Origin: Neckera pumila
Taxonomy: Eukaryota; Streptophyta; Bryopsida; Hypnales; Neckeraceae
Reading direction: 5' to 3'
Length of the DNA: 64,000 bases
NCBI GenBank assembly: GCA_963969595.1
Contig: OZ018416.1
Span: 23,452,065-23,516,064, forward strand
Shown here in pieces: positions 12,131-22,603 of this stretch. The notes beneath the pieces are model-generated. The model was not told where the DNA came from. It saw only the letters and a list, made by a program, of their open reading frames with translations, and searched no databases. Each line of letters starts with the position of its first letter. Within the stretch, counting starts at the first letter, position 1. The position numbers and the translations under genes were made by a program.

Positions 12131-13054
12131 TTAACCTCTAAAGTCCCATTGTCCCCTCGAGGGACAATTTGGAGTTCGGGTAGGTACCTACGGGCTGAAT
12201 TTTTGTCTTGATTTTTTGAAACTTTTTTTGAAGATAGAAGAATTGATAAGCTCTGTGGGAATATAATTTTTTTTCAATCGGTGCCCGTGAACAAAAGTTA
12301 TGCCCAAATAACCTCAAAAGAGGGGAGAAGTGGCAGCAACAAAATTTTTGCAAATTTATTGTATTTTTATTTTTTTCCCCATAGATTATATTTTTGTCTA
12401 TCTGGAAAGCTTTGATTCATTCCATTTGGATTTGTTATGAGAAAGTTAAAGGACAATCTATTTTTTTGGGCACTTAGAGCATCTTCCTGAAAAAAATAAC
12501 TTGTAGGATTCATTTCTGAATGCAATTTTTATAATTTTTCAAAAAAAATAGTTCCACATGGTTTAGTATTTTTGCTATAACAATCTCACCATTGGGATTA
12601 GTGCACTTTATTTCCATATAAAAGATATTAATATGTTAAATTTTCCTTCTATCTCGTACCTACTTCTATTTAACAATTCTTTTAGTAATAAAAATTAGGT
12701 TTTTTTGATTTGATTTTTTTTTGCTAGACTCTCAACTCAATTATGCACTATAAAGATTTAAAGCTCAAAACTCTGTAGTGCAAAAATTTCAAGTTAAAAA
12801 TGTTCAAAGTCAAAAAATCCAATCCCACAATGTGCTGAAAAACTTGTCTTTTTCACTTTAAACGCAGATATCTTGCAATGTGTGCGGTCAAAAATTCTGA
12901 AATTCTTTCCACACATTGCCATACTAGTTAAGTATAAGATCCTACAATCAGATGTGAAAAAAAAATAATTTTCAATTTTTTTACTCTTTGCTATAAAAAT
13001 GGCAATTTTGAGTGCTTTTTGGCAGAAAAATGGTCTTGGAGTTTTAGGAGTTAA
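12131..13054. mobile_element. TTAA-flanked 0.93-kb TIR element, copy 3
   Basis: It begins TTAACCTCTAAAGTCCC and ends GGAGTTTTAGGAGTTAA. Length is 924 bp. Blocks shared with other copies include GCAATTTTGAGTGCTTTT near the right end. It is non-coding and nested in the hAT-like element. Confidence 0.7.
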
Positions 13055-13167
13055 AGTGAGTAAGTGATTGTTGTCCTAAACCTGATCTCCCCGACTGCCC
13101 TGACCTCCCCGACCTCCCCGACCGCCCCGACCTCCCGGATCTTGCCGACCGACACCGACAGCCGGCC

Positions 13168-13307
13168 GATGCGGTCGTCATACTAACCGCCGTCAGCCGT
13201 CCGACGTGGTCGTCATACTAACCGCCGTCAGCCGTCCGATGCGGTCGTCATACTAACTGCCGTCAGCCGTCCGACACGGTCGTCAGACCAACCGCCGGCC
13301 GTCGACC
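13168..13307. repeat. 35-bp GC-rich tandem repeat, four units
   Basis: Units start at 13168, 13203, 13238 and 13273 and are close to identical. Each contains GGTCGTCATACTAACCGCC followed by GTCAGCCGTCC; the last unit is more diverged. A CCCCGACCTCC-type tract precedes it (13,080-13,140). It lies about 130 bp from the right end of the hAT-like element. Confidence 0.9.
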
Positions 13308-13437
13308 GCGGCGTCCGAATTACCTAAGGTAATTTTTTTTAAGACGGTTTTACCCACCGCGTCCGGTTGGACGCTGCGTCCGGACGTCCGGATTTTGGAC
13401 GTGAATTGGTCTCGGACGTTTGATATTAACAACTCAG

Positions 13438-13445
13438 GCACCACC
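13438..13445. repeat. hAT-type 8-bp target-site duplication, right copy
   Basis: GCACCACC is an exact match to 2353-2360. Family X copy A sequence resumes directly after it. Confidence 0.85.
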
Positions 13446-13642
13446 TAACCCCTCAACACAAGACCAAGATTTTTCAGACCAATACTCATGGAGTTGAAAT
13501 CTAAGCTCACTCTTGTTTTCCAGTAGGAAAACAAGAGTGTAAAAATGCCCAAAGTTGAAACTAATTTCCAAGTTCTAACCCCTAAATAGCCACCCACGAA
13601 AAATCCTAGAAGGCCCTAAGGATCAAAAAAGAGAGGACCAGG

Positions 13643-13660
13643 GAATGACACGTTTCATTC
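13643..13660. promoter_or_regulatory. Diverged G-box palindrome of family X
   Basis: The sequence GAATGACACGTTTCATTC is the copy A version of the perfect 18-bp palindrome at 44318-44335. One change has removed the CACGTG core. Confidence 0.5.
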
Positions 13661-13933
13661 CTTATCCTTCCTAGCTAACTTCTTAACTATAAGCCAATCC
13701 GCAAAATGTGGATATTCAGATCCTAAAATCCTAAAAACTCACGTCCAGGTGCATGCAGCTGAAAAGCAGCTATCAACGAGCTTTCTAACACTTAAAACTT
13801 TAACTTCCTTAACTTAACTGAAGCTAACTTATCTTTTCCTTTCCTTTCCTTTCCTTAACTGGACTCTACTTTACTTTACTGTAATTTCCGCCTACTGTTC
13901 CTAGGCTTATCCTAAAAACTTCTACTTTTACTT

Positions 13934-15760
13934 CTATTTTCTACCTTGCTTTGAAGAAGGTTTCTTGGCTTTAGAGGCGTCCTTCTTTGGCGGCTGCTTC
14001 CTGCTGGCTGAAGGCTTAGCTGTCTTCTTACCCTTAGCTGAAGTCTTTCCTTTGAAGCTCAATGGAGAAATCGTGGCCAGGTCAGATTCCTCTTCCTCTT
14101 CTAAGTCATGCTGGGACTTGGATTTGGATCCAGATTCAGATCCGCTATCCTCTTTTGCTAACTGACTGGGCGACTTGTCCTCCCTTGAATGGTAACTCTC
14201 AAAAGATACCTCCTGTGCCTATTTAAGTGTGGTCTTTGACTTTATCCCGCTTGTCTTCAACAGAGAGGGTTTGGCGCCTTTGCTCTGCGGAGTCCAGAAC
14301 TCATCCTTCTTCTTTTGAATCCTGCCCTTGGATCCGGATCCGTGTGCCGAACCCTCACCTCCTTCTGACTTTTGCTTGAAAGGATCCTTGTTAGGTGTCT
14401 TCTCTTCCTCACTCTTCTTTGACTTTACAGGCATGTCCAGAAACTAACCCCCTTGTTGTAGAGCTCCCCGGATGTCATACATTATCTTCTCCATACTATA
14501 AGAGTACTCCGCACAAACTAAGATAGCCTTGACCGTGGACTTTGCTCTAGCCTTGTGGACTTCCTCGTCAAAGCACTTGGCTTTGTTGAGGATGTCCCCG
14601 AAATGCCTGATGAACTTCTTGACCCTCCTGAGGGTCTCCTCTGACTCAGTAAAAAGTTTCCGCACTTCCTTACTTCCCTCTTTGCTCTTCTCTATTTGGT
14701 GGTGGAGGGACTCATTCTCTGCGGCCAATTCCTTGAACTATTTCTCCCACTTTTGGGTATCCTTCTGCCGGACTAGATCCTCTACCGACCCTATGAGCTC
14801 AAATATTTTGATCCTACCAAGCAACCTACAGATTTTTCTGACTGCGCCTCTTTCAAAGTCCAAATCCTCACTGGTCTTCTCCAGGTCCCTCATAATTCTC
14901 CCTAGAGGATCCTCTCTCTCGACTTCCGGTTTTGGAGAACCCTTATGACCACTTTGAGACCCTTTCTTCTTCTTAGAGGATGGAATTCCCTCTGAGGATT
15001 CTTGCTTCTTTACTGAGGACATTCTCTTGGATTCCTCATCCGGTCCTTTATTCCTATACTCACTCTCTTTCTCTTGAGGGTGTGTGTGTGATGTTGAGTT
15101 TCTTCATTGTGGAGGCTGCTTTCAAAGTGACTTCCTCTTGCTTCCTCAGTACCTCTAGATGATCGTATAAGTGAAACAAGAAATGACCTATGGACATTGC
15201 CTTTGTACTCTCCAAAGAGGCGACCATCCTCTGGACTAAATCTCTCGCAAATCCTGCCTAGAACACCTTCTTTTCTCCACCCAACGCTCCAAAGATGGTG
15301 TTGGTCCATGTTACTGTAATCCGGTTTGGTCGTTCCGGATATAGAATGGGGACCAAAAACTCTAAGACTCTCCTCTCTCTCGGTGACTTGCAGTTTACTA
15401 CTGTATAGCCGTCCTTAGAATGAGGAGGATTTAGGAATTTACCTTCCACGTATCTGTCTGTTTGCAAGGCCAATCCTTCTCTAGTGCGTGGAAATTCATA
15501 CAGCTTCTTCCACATCTTGATCATCCACTTGTTGGGAAGGGCACGAGCGGTCTTCATCCACTCGTTCGACTAGTCTATCAAGAGCCTGCCAATCATATCT
15601 TTGTTCCTCAAGCTCCAGGGTTTGTTCAGAAAAGAAGTGATCCCAATTTGACTCAAATCCTCCTCCAACTACTTCCGCTCTACGTCATCCTTCAGAATGG
15701 CTGGATAGATCATTTTGAATTTGAGCTGCCTTGCTACGCTGCCCTCAGCCGTCACTATCG
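13934..15760 (-). pseudogene. Family X protein, copy A (N-domain, coiled coil, Lys/Glu-rich tail)
   Basis: Read from about 15760 down to a TAG at 13934-13936, this matches the proteins of copies B and C. The N-domain has NKPWSLR, RALPNKW, RRVLEFLVPILYPERPN, TNTIFGALGGEKK and HFLFHLYDHLEVL. A coiled coil follows (15022-14450), with NKAKCFDEEVHKA near its end, and then a Ser/Lys/Glu-rich tail. In-frame TAG codons lie at 15669, 15570, 15258, 14738, 14444 and 14219, and one frameshift lies near 15,030-15,060. The TAG at 15258 stands where B and C have Trp. No TAA interrupts the frame. I do not recognise the domain. A gag-like or other structural element protein is a guess based on order and repetitiveness. 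Confidence 0.55.
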
Positions 15761-16390
15761 CTCAAGTTGTTTACGCTCCACTCAATCGATGCCTCTCTCA
15801 AAGAACTACGAGTAGTTTCCTGCCTTGTAAGGATTCTCTTTCGTTTTGTCACTCCAGGAACAAAAAACCTTTCTATCCTATCTAGACACAATCAAATGCA
15901 AAAGCTTCACTCTCTTGCGCTCCAGACACAAACCAAACTCAAACGTAAGAATGAGTATGGAAGTTTTGACTCCTAGAACTTTCCTCAAATGTTAGAGCCG
16001 TTGGATTAGGGTAGCCGTTATCCTCCTGCGTGTAGATAAATCCGACCATTGAACGGTCAATCCTAATTCCTAGTATGGCCGTTGGATCCTACATCCGCCT
16101 GACCAGCTCCTGGTAGGTGTTCCGTTACCACTCCTGTATAATTTGGTACCCGGTCCTGGTTATTAAAACAACTCCGGATCTCAATCCGGTTCTGGTTCTC
16201 AGTAAGAACAGGAAACTTTAACTATTGTTTTTAACCTAATTTTCTATCTAACTTTATTCCAGTAAGGCATATTAATTGTGGTAAGACTTTTTTAGTTTAC
16301 CCTTGGATAAACCGAAAAGTTGTACCCGTACTAACTCCTTCCTCTAATTTCCTCATTAACAAGACTTATCTTACTTTCCGGGCTCCCACA

Positions 16391-18660
16391 GAGGTACTAA
16401 AGAAAACTTGAATAGCATATAATATCACACAAGGAAGATTTGAAGTGTAGTGAAATGAAAATACCTTATATTTGGATTCTGAAAGCTCTAGTCCAGTAGT
16501 TCAAAGGCGATTCTCAAGCAGATTAAGGGCGTCCATTGCTCCAAGTACGTCCACTGTATCAAAGACTGACAAGCTAGTCTTGTCCAATGACTCCAACACT
16601 TAAAAATCACAAATCAGAGCTGTAACAAACTGTCAACCTCCAAAAAACTAGTAAGCTTCAACAATAGACCAATGATTAATTTCACACTTTTGCAAAGCTG
16701 AAAATTATGCAACATCAAAATAGTTGTGCTAAACAATAATGTCATCTCACAAATGAGTTCCACTGATTAAAACTCAAATTCCCTACCCCCAAGTCAGAGA
16801 CTGTGAACTTATAGGCAGAGCTAAGAATTGCAGTAAACAATAAATTTTTTTCACATCCACTACACGTAATTTGAACATACTCAAGCTTCCAAAACAATAC
16901 TCAAAAGTCAAAATTCAAAGAAAAGAAAAGAAGTGCAACTAAGCGCCAAGCCAATTAGAATCAATTTAATTGTGGTTGAGTCAAATTGTCCTAAGCATGA
17001 GCTAGCAATAAAGGTGCACTCCCGGTGAACGTCTCTCAACGCCTTCCTTCCGCTGCTTATCACTTCAATGCAAAGTACTATCTCGCTTGCTTCTTCAAAG
17101 ACAATCTACTTCACTACAAAAAAGAGACGAAATGAAAATAAAAAAACTCCATGAAGTTTTGGAAGGGTAAGTTTAGAAACTGATTGGATATATAGGAATC
17201 TCACTAGAGGCAAAAGTTCTTAGATAAGCTAAGAACACTGAACTTCCTTGAAACCCTGAAGGTTTACCTGCATGAGGATGGAGCACAAGGTTGAAAGCTT
17301 TTGTGCTGTTTTAGTCCAACGATTTTCTACCTCCTGGACCATATTCACTCATATCCAAGTTAGAATTATTAGAAGGCACTGAGTACTTATTCCTCAGGGT
17401 AGATGCACAAATGGGTGGTGTGAGTTCCCAATTCGTCACTTGGGACTCATAGTTTTCTTTTTTTTGTTATTGTGCAATTTAAGTCGTAAAAAGATACAAA
17501 AAGACCAAAAAAGAGTGAAAGACCAAACTAGAGCTGTTACATACCCATGTAGCCTTTGGTCAATAATAGGATTTTTTCCCTAATAGATCCCTAACTCCCA
17601 CTTGTAAATAGGTTAGAAATCGGAAAGTAGCAGGAAATTAAAGGTTTGAGGGTTCTTATCCAAAATAGCCTAAAATGCCGTACATGTGATTCTACTTGGC
17701 TAAAAGTGGCCCAAGGGAGGTCTAGATGAGTCTTAAAATAGATTCCCCTGGAGAGGTTTTAGTTTCCCCATTCTACCGTTGAAATAGTAGAAACCTCAAA
17801 TGATAGCTTGCAGGAGTTACTTTCTCAAGATGGGCCAGTGGAGGAATTTACGGCCGCCAAATGTTGTTCTTGGTTTGGAAACATGCTAGGAGGTCAAAAG
17901 CAGAATCCACCCACCAAGATTTCCTCGCATGTGGAAGATTCTTTGACTGCCGGTTACTTTAAAAGAGATGGAATTTCCATCCAAACCAACGTGTGCGGGG
18001 TGAAGAATTATGAAATTGCACATCTCTTGAGAAACTCCATGAAAAGTTCCCCGAGAAGTTTCGGAATTTTCCTACTTAGAAAAATATCCCTTCTGAACGG
18101 TCAACCGCTTAAACTAACGATAGAAAATTCATGGAAATTTCCCAGGTTGCGGTAAAATCTCACAAAAAATTAGAATAGTCTCTTTTATGTTAATAATACG
18201 CTCTGACAAGTTCCGATAGCGAGAGGTGGCCCAATCAGCAACATTCCTCCAAATTAATCACGTGGCAGGATTTACGTAAAGTTGACCAACATCCCGTGAG
18301 CGTACGAAGTTGAAATCAAGTCAACAAGGGGTCTTTTCTTACTCCCTCAGATATTCCTGACAACCCTAACTAGTTACTTTAATCAAAAAAGGCCAACTCC
18401 AAAATTTAGATTTTTACTCTTTTATTGGCCTCAGTTAGCGTTTACCTAGGAGAAGTTTTAGATGTCAAAATAGGAGGTAGGAAGATCTTCGGATTAAAAA
18501 TGGCCTTCTAAAGCCATTGGCACAATCCGTTTGAAGTTCCGAAGTAAACTCCAAAAGATACAACGTTGGACTAGCGTAAAATCCAAGTGTCGTGAAAATC
18601 TTAAAGATAAGGATGAAAATCTAAGTTGATAAGGTTACCAAGGTAGCTTGAGGGATATGG
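16391..18660. other. No supported gene
   Basis: This is AT-rich unique-looking sequence. One open frame at 17808-18155 (plus, 115 codons) has no recognisable motif or supporting context, so I leave it uncalled. The region from about 17.5 kb may be the 5' part of an undefined element whose TATA box lies at 18676. Confidence 0.4.
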
Positions 18661-18675
18661 GCTCCTTGGGAAACC

Positions 18676-18682
18676 TATAAAA
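18676..18682 (+). promoter_or_regulatory. Possible TATA box of an unidentified element
   Basis: CCTATAAAATGG is followed 30-40 bp later by a pyrimidine-rich CTCTCACACCACCCCCATTC tract, which looks like a plant transcription start region or an LTR U3/R border. No matching gene was found downstream, only tandem repeats. Confidence 0.3.
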
Positions 18683-19159
18683 TGGGACTCATTTTCCTCT
18701 CACACCACCCCCATTCTTGTCTTGGGTCCGTGGGTCCAACTTATGTTGGATTTTTTGGCATTTTAGCCAAAGGGAACTTCCACGGTGTTTTTTGAGCACT
18801 TTGTACTCTGTTGTTGCTTAATTTTCAACTTTTGAAGGTCTTGGAGGTCCTTCTTTCTTTGTATTCATAAGCTCTTGTGTTATCTTGAGTGTTATTTGAC
18901 TTATTTTGATTTGTTTGTCACTAACTTGTGAAGTGGAGTGGTTTGGTTGAGGCACTAAGCTTGGTTTAGAAGTTTTTGAGTTTTGTACTAATCTTAAAGC
19001 TACCCTTCTCCATGCCTTGGCTTTGCCGCCTTGGGGGTCCTTTAGTGTTTTAAGCTGGTTATTTACTAACCCACGTGCGTCGTACTAACACCCAGAGTCG
19101 GGTTCCCCCACTTGGGGTCTTTTGAGTCTTCTTCCCACATGTCCTTATGTGTGTTTTCT

Positions 19160-19620
19160 CCCTCAAGACAGCGGAGCTTTGAACCCCCCCGGAGTGGTTA
19201 TATCTTAAAGTACTAACTTTCCTCTTTTAATTTGCCCCTTGGTGTATGGTCCCCCTTTGATATGGCGGAGCTTTGGATTCCCCAGGGTTGTCATATTCTA
19301 AGGTTTTGGAGTTCCCCCCTTTGAAGTTATCCCTAGGTGCATGGTCCCTCCGCCAATATGGCGAGGCTTTGGACCCTCCAGGGTTGTCGTGTTCTAACAT
19401 TTAAAGTCCTTCTTTGAAGTTGCTTATAGACGTGTGACCCCCCCCCCCCCCCCCCCCCCCTTAGACGGTGGAGCTTTGACTTTTAGTTCTTTTTTTTAGT
19501 CTTAGAGTGTGTGTTAAAAATCCGCCATACGGTGAAGCTTTGGACCTATAGGTAAGGAAAATCCTAGAATTGGTGTTAAATCCAACTCAACGGCGAAGCC
19601 TTAACCCCCCCGGTTAACTC
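19160..19620 (+). repeat. Degenerate tandem repeat with GGCGGAGCTTTGGACCCCCC core
   Basis: Six copies of a GGCGGAGCTTTGGA-like core start near 19171, 19265, 19361, 19468, 19532 and 19593. Most are followed by a run of C and a GGGTTGTC-like string. Spacing is first about 95-107 bp, then about 62 bp. Confidence 0.7.
19438..19460. repeat. 23-nt poly(C) run
   Basis: This is an uninterrupted C homopolymer inside the tandem array above. Its length may be affected by sequencing or assembly error. Confidence 0.9.
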
Positions 19621-20059
19621 TTTCCAAAGTTTAGTTTCCAAGATATTCTTGGAAACCTTCAAAGTTTAGCATCCAAGAACTTAGGGGTCACGGTGGATGA
19701 AAACCTGTGTAGAACTAGGAGTAGTTAGACAAGTTGGCTCCCCCTTGGTCAAATGCCCCCCTTGGCCATTTTTCGACACTCATCAAAAATTGCAAAGAAA
19801 ATCAAAAACCAAAAATTAAGCTACTCGAGCCAGCTAGCCCGAGCAGCAGCACCAGCTCGGCAGCCGTAGGTACTTGGCTAGTCGATACCCGTAGTCAGTT
19901 TGCCATAGCTTGGCAGCCAGTTGCCCGAGCAATAAGCCCGGCTCTGCCCAGGCCGCGCCTCTCCAATTTTGTTTTTTTTGGTCTTTTCTTCAATTCTCTT
20001 TTTGAGAAAGAAAATAAGGGATGAAGAAGAAAGGCTAAATAGGAAAAACAGGGGAAATT

Positions 20060-20196
20060 AAGCTAGAAATTAGAATAATAGAAGTAGGAAATTAGAATAG
20101 TAGAAGTAGGGAATTAGCAAAATAGAAGTAGGGAATTAGCAAAATAGTAGTAGTAATTTAGCAAAATAGAAGTAGTAATCTAGCAAAATAGAAGTA
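20060..20196. repeat. AT-rich tandem of about 25 bp, about six units
   Basis: Units of the type AATTAGCAAAATAGAAGTAGG repeat with small changes. Further purine-rich degenerate repeats (GTGTAAGAACAAAGTCAAG type) follow at 20.44-20.60 kb. No gene is seen in the surrounding 19.7-21.4 kb. Confidence 0.75.
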
Positions 20197-21424
20197 GAGG
20201 TAAGACATTGTAGGGTTATGGAAGAAGAAGGTTAGGTTGGGAGAGGAATTTGTGTTGAAGCACAAGGGTAACTTGCACACTCACACAATCACTCCATGCA
20301 CAACTCATCCAAGCTCTCCACACACTACAAACTAAAAATTTGGGCATTGCATCCAAAAAAGAAGATGAAATAGAGAAGAAGAGCAATTGTAGATAGATTA
20401 GGGGAAATCTCAACTAATAATTTGGGCCATTAAGAGAATTAGTGTAAGAGTAAAAAAGCGCGTGCCCTAGAGGTGTAAGAACAAAGTCAAGGTGTAAAAA
20501 AAACCAAGAGCTAAAGTCAAGGTGTAAGAAAATAAGAATAAGGCTATGGTGTAAGAGGAGTAAGAACAAAGTCAAAGTGTAAGAACTTTGGGAAGCAAAG
20601 TCATTATGTCGGTAAGGAATAGTGTGGAAGGAAGGAGAAGGAGAAAGGGAAAGAAGAAAGAAATCCCATTGCATCTACCAATTCTCTCTAAATTCTTCTC
20701 CAAATCAAGAATCACTCAAGAAGACAAAATCAAGAGGAGGAGGACATAGATGAAGAAGGGAATCTCGACCACCTTATTCAAGATCTCCAATAGGAGGTGG
20801 GCCACTAAAAACCCCACTCTGCCTTATTAAACTTTGTCCTAATTAGTGTAATTAGAAGGGGGCCGAGAGCTAGAGTAGCATAGACCACAATTCAGGTCAA
20901 AATTAGGTCAAAAAGTAGAAACTAGAGGTCTAGAGGTTTCCAAAAAGATAAAGTACGTCCAATTCCGAGCTAAAACAAGAAAGTTACATGCGGATGAAGT
21001 TTGGCCCACGAACCGGCTAAAATCCACCCAAAAATCATCCAAGAGATAGGAAACTCACATCTAAGAGGAAAATCTAACCTAGAAAGGAAAAAATAAAAGT
21101 AAAATTTAATTTAGGAAATTAGGTTAGTAGTAAATAGTAGATGAAGTTCCAAATTCAAGTTACCAACCAACTTTCATTCGTCAGTAAATTAGGTCAGTAA
21201 AAGTCAATTCCAAAGTAAAAATAGTAAATTAGGAAGGATAAAAATAACTTGTAAAAGCAAGAGCGTAAAAACTAGGAAAAAACAGGAAAAATCCAACAAA
21301 CATTTACCAAAGGGATAAATGAAATTTAACTGGGTAAATTAGGATAATTTTTTTTGGTCAAAACGTAGAGTCACATTTAGTTAGGGTAACTCAAATCAGA
21401 CCTTGGATAAAAATTTCATTTAAT

Positions 21425-21830
21425 AATACCTTAAATGAGGCTGTTTGTTTGTTTGTTTGTTTGTTTGTTTGTTTGTTTGTTTGTTTGTTTGTTTGTTTGT
21501 TTGTTTGTTTGTTTTTGTTTTGTTTGTAGTGTGGACAACTTCCTGACCGTGCGTCCCCCAGTCGCGTGCTTGGTACCGTCGGAAAGCTCTCGCCGAGGAG
21601 GGGTGCACCGGCTTGGTTTCCTGGTGTTTGGAGTGGTGGTGCAAAAGTTATTGAATTTCAAAGTATTTATTGATTAAAAAATTAGAAAATTACTTTTACT
21701 TTGATTTTGGTCGCGTTCTTAGTACTGGGAGTGGAACCGGGAGTAGAACTGGGAGTAGAATCGGAAGTAGAACCAGGAGTGGAACCGTGAGTAGATGAAA
21801 ATTGGGCCAACGGCACAGGGTCACACTAGT
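21425..21830. mobile_element. Dispersed repeat, copy 1, possible Helitron-like end, with (TTTG)n expansion
   Basis: From AATACCTTAAATGAG to GGTCACACTAGT this matches 60165-60509 almost base for base, apart from the microsatellite. The shared body contains a GC-rich segment (CTCTCGCCGAGGAGGGG) and an AT-rich one. The right end CACTAG followed by T would fit a Helitron-type CTRR terminus inserted before T. I see no firm 5' TC terminus or strong hairpin. The only frames are low-complexity. Confidence 0.6.
21443..21530. repeat. (TTTG)n microsatellite, about 17 units
   Basis: The tetranucleotide is almost uninterrupted. The sister copy at 60.18 kb has only a few units, so the expansion happened after the two copies separated. 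Confidence 0.95.
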
Positions 21831-22029
21831 ATCAAATGAAATTAAAAGCAGAAACCCATAGGAAACCATGGATGAAGTTTGATGAACCGAATAACAGTCA
21901 AACTTCATCCACGCATAACTTTTACTAGGAACATTCGATTCCAGTGAACTTTAGGTTTTTAGAAATGGCGTGAAATCTTCTATCATCTAAAAATACTAGC
22001 ATTAGATCATAGATTAGAAAAAACCCAGG

Positions 22030-22135
22030 ACCCTTGTGGCTCAATCAGCTAGGACACCTTAATTGTAGGCAATCCTAGGCTAGAATGTTTGAGGCCTTTT
22101 TGCAAGGGGATTAGATGTTTAGTGGTTAGAAAAGT
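22030..22135 (+). mobile_element. Possible tRNA-derived SINE head
   Basis: TGGCTCAATCAGCTAGGAC resembles a tRNA A-box region, and GAATGTTTGAGGCCT about 40 bp later is a weak B-box match. It does not form a complete tRNA. A SINE head or tRNA relic is possible. Confidence 0.3.
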
Positions 22136-22160
22136 TCCATTGCTTGGAAGGCACAATGGA
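22136..22160. repeat. Single end of the TCCATTGCTTGGAAGG MITE family
   Basis: The first 16 bases equal the terminal inverted repeat of the MITE at 49726-50000, and the next eight bases also match with one difference. The piece is itself a short imperfect palindrome (TCCATTG...CAATGGA). No second end was found nearby. Confidence 0.55.
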
Positions 22161-22603
22161 CTGACATCTAGACACCCACTTAGGATAGGATTTCGTGATT
22201 ATGATTAGAATTTGGTTGTGTACGATTATTTACCAAAGGTGGGTAAATAAGCGTCCACAGACCACAGGTGGCTCATTTTTGGCAAAAGTACCAAGTCCAA
22301 AAAGTCCCCTGATGGCAAAATTGTGAATGAGAAACTTGGATGAGCTGGTCGTGGAGTGGATTTATGAACCAGTCCAAATCGGTGGGCGGAGGGCGCGGCG
22401 CCTAAGCCCAGCCATAGATCATGTTGGAGCCATGCGAGATCAATGGTCCTGGTCTTATTAGGGTTTTGGGCTTTGCAAGCTTGCTGTCCTTGCCATCTTG
22501 CCTAGCGGGTACGCTTGTGACGGACTTGATTTTTGTTTTCATAATTGCAAGTGAGGATTGGAGCTCCGCAACAAAGTAGTGTAGTCTGTGAGACGTCAAT
22601 ACA

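Larger units (their letters stand above)
2361..13437. mobile_element. 11.1-kb non-autonomous hAT-like element
   Basis: The left end begins CAGGGTTGTCA. The reverse complement of the right end begins CTGAGTTGTTA, which matches at 8 of 11 positions. Both ends then carry inverted GGACGTCCGGACG blocks. The element is flanked by an exact 8-bp duplication, GCACCACC. A CAGGG-type terminus with an 8-bp duplication is the hallmark of the hAT superfamily. No hAT transposase or BED finger was found inside, so it is probably moved in trans. The interior holds CCGACCGAAAA minisatellites near both ends, a broken gene on the minus strand (5.6-6.9 kb), a long array of hairpin-like units, a 35-bp tandem repeat and three later TTAA-flanked inserts. 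It sits inside family X copy A, so it is younger than that copy. Confidence 0.8.
1478..16390 (-). mobile_element. Family X repeat, copy A, split by a hAT-like insertion
   Basis: On the minus strand this copy starts with TGTGGGAGCCC (16380-16390), the same string that starts copy C at 41485. It ends near GAGTCATC (1478-1485), preceded by GGGAACAATA as in copy C. Without the 11.1-kb insertion and its target duplication it would be about 3.8 kb, close to copy C without its MITE (about 3.6 kb). The non-coding 3' part also matches copy C: a GCATGCACCTGGA-type string, a GAATGACACGT motif, a TATTTAGGGG TATA-like string and an ATTGAAGGGTA string occur in the same order. I found no long terminal repeats, poly(A) tail or target duplication, so the class is undecided: degraded retroelement, LARD-like element or something else. 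Confidence 0.6.

Noticed and set aside
14529..15309. Open frames 14529-14948 (plus) and 15010-15309 (minus)
   Set aside because: They overlap the family X frame. The minus one is an alternative frame of the same stretch, and the frame matching copies B and C is a different one.
17808..18155. 115-codon open frame
   Set aside because: It has no motif, no homolog in the window and no coding-like context. A chance frame is more likely.
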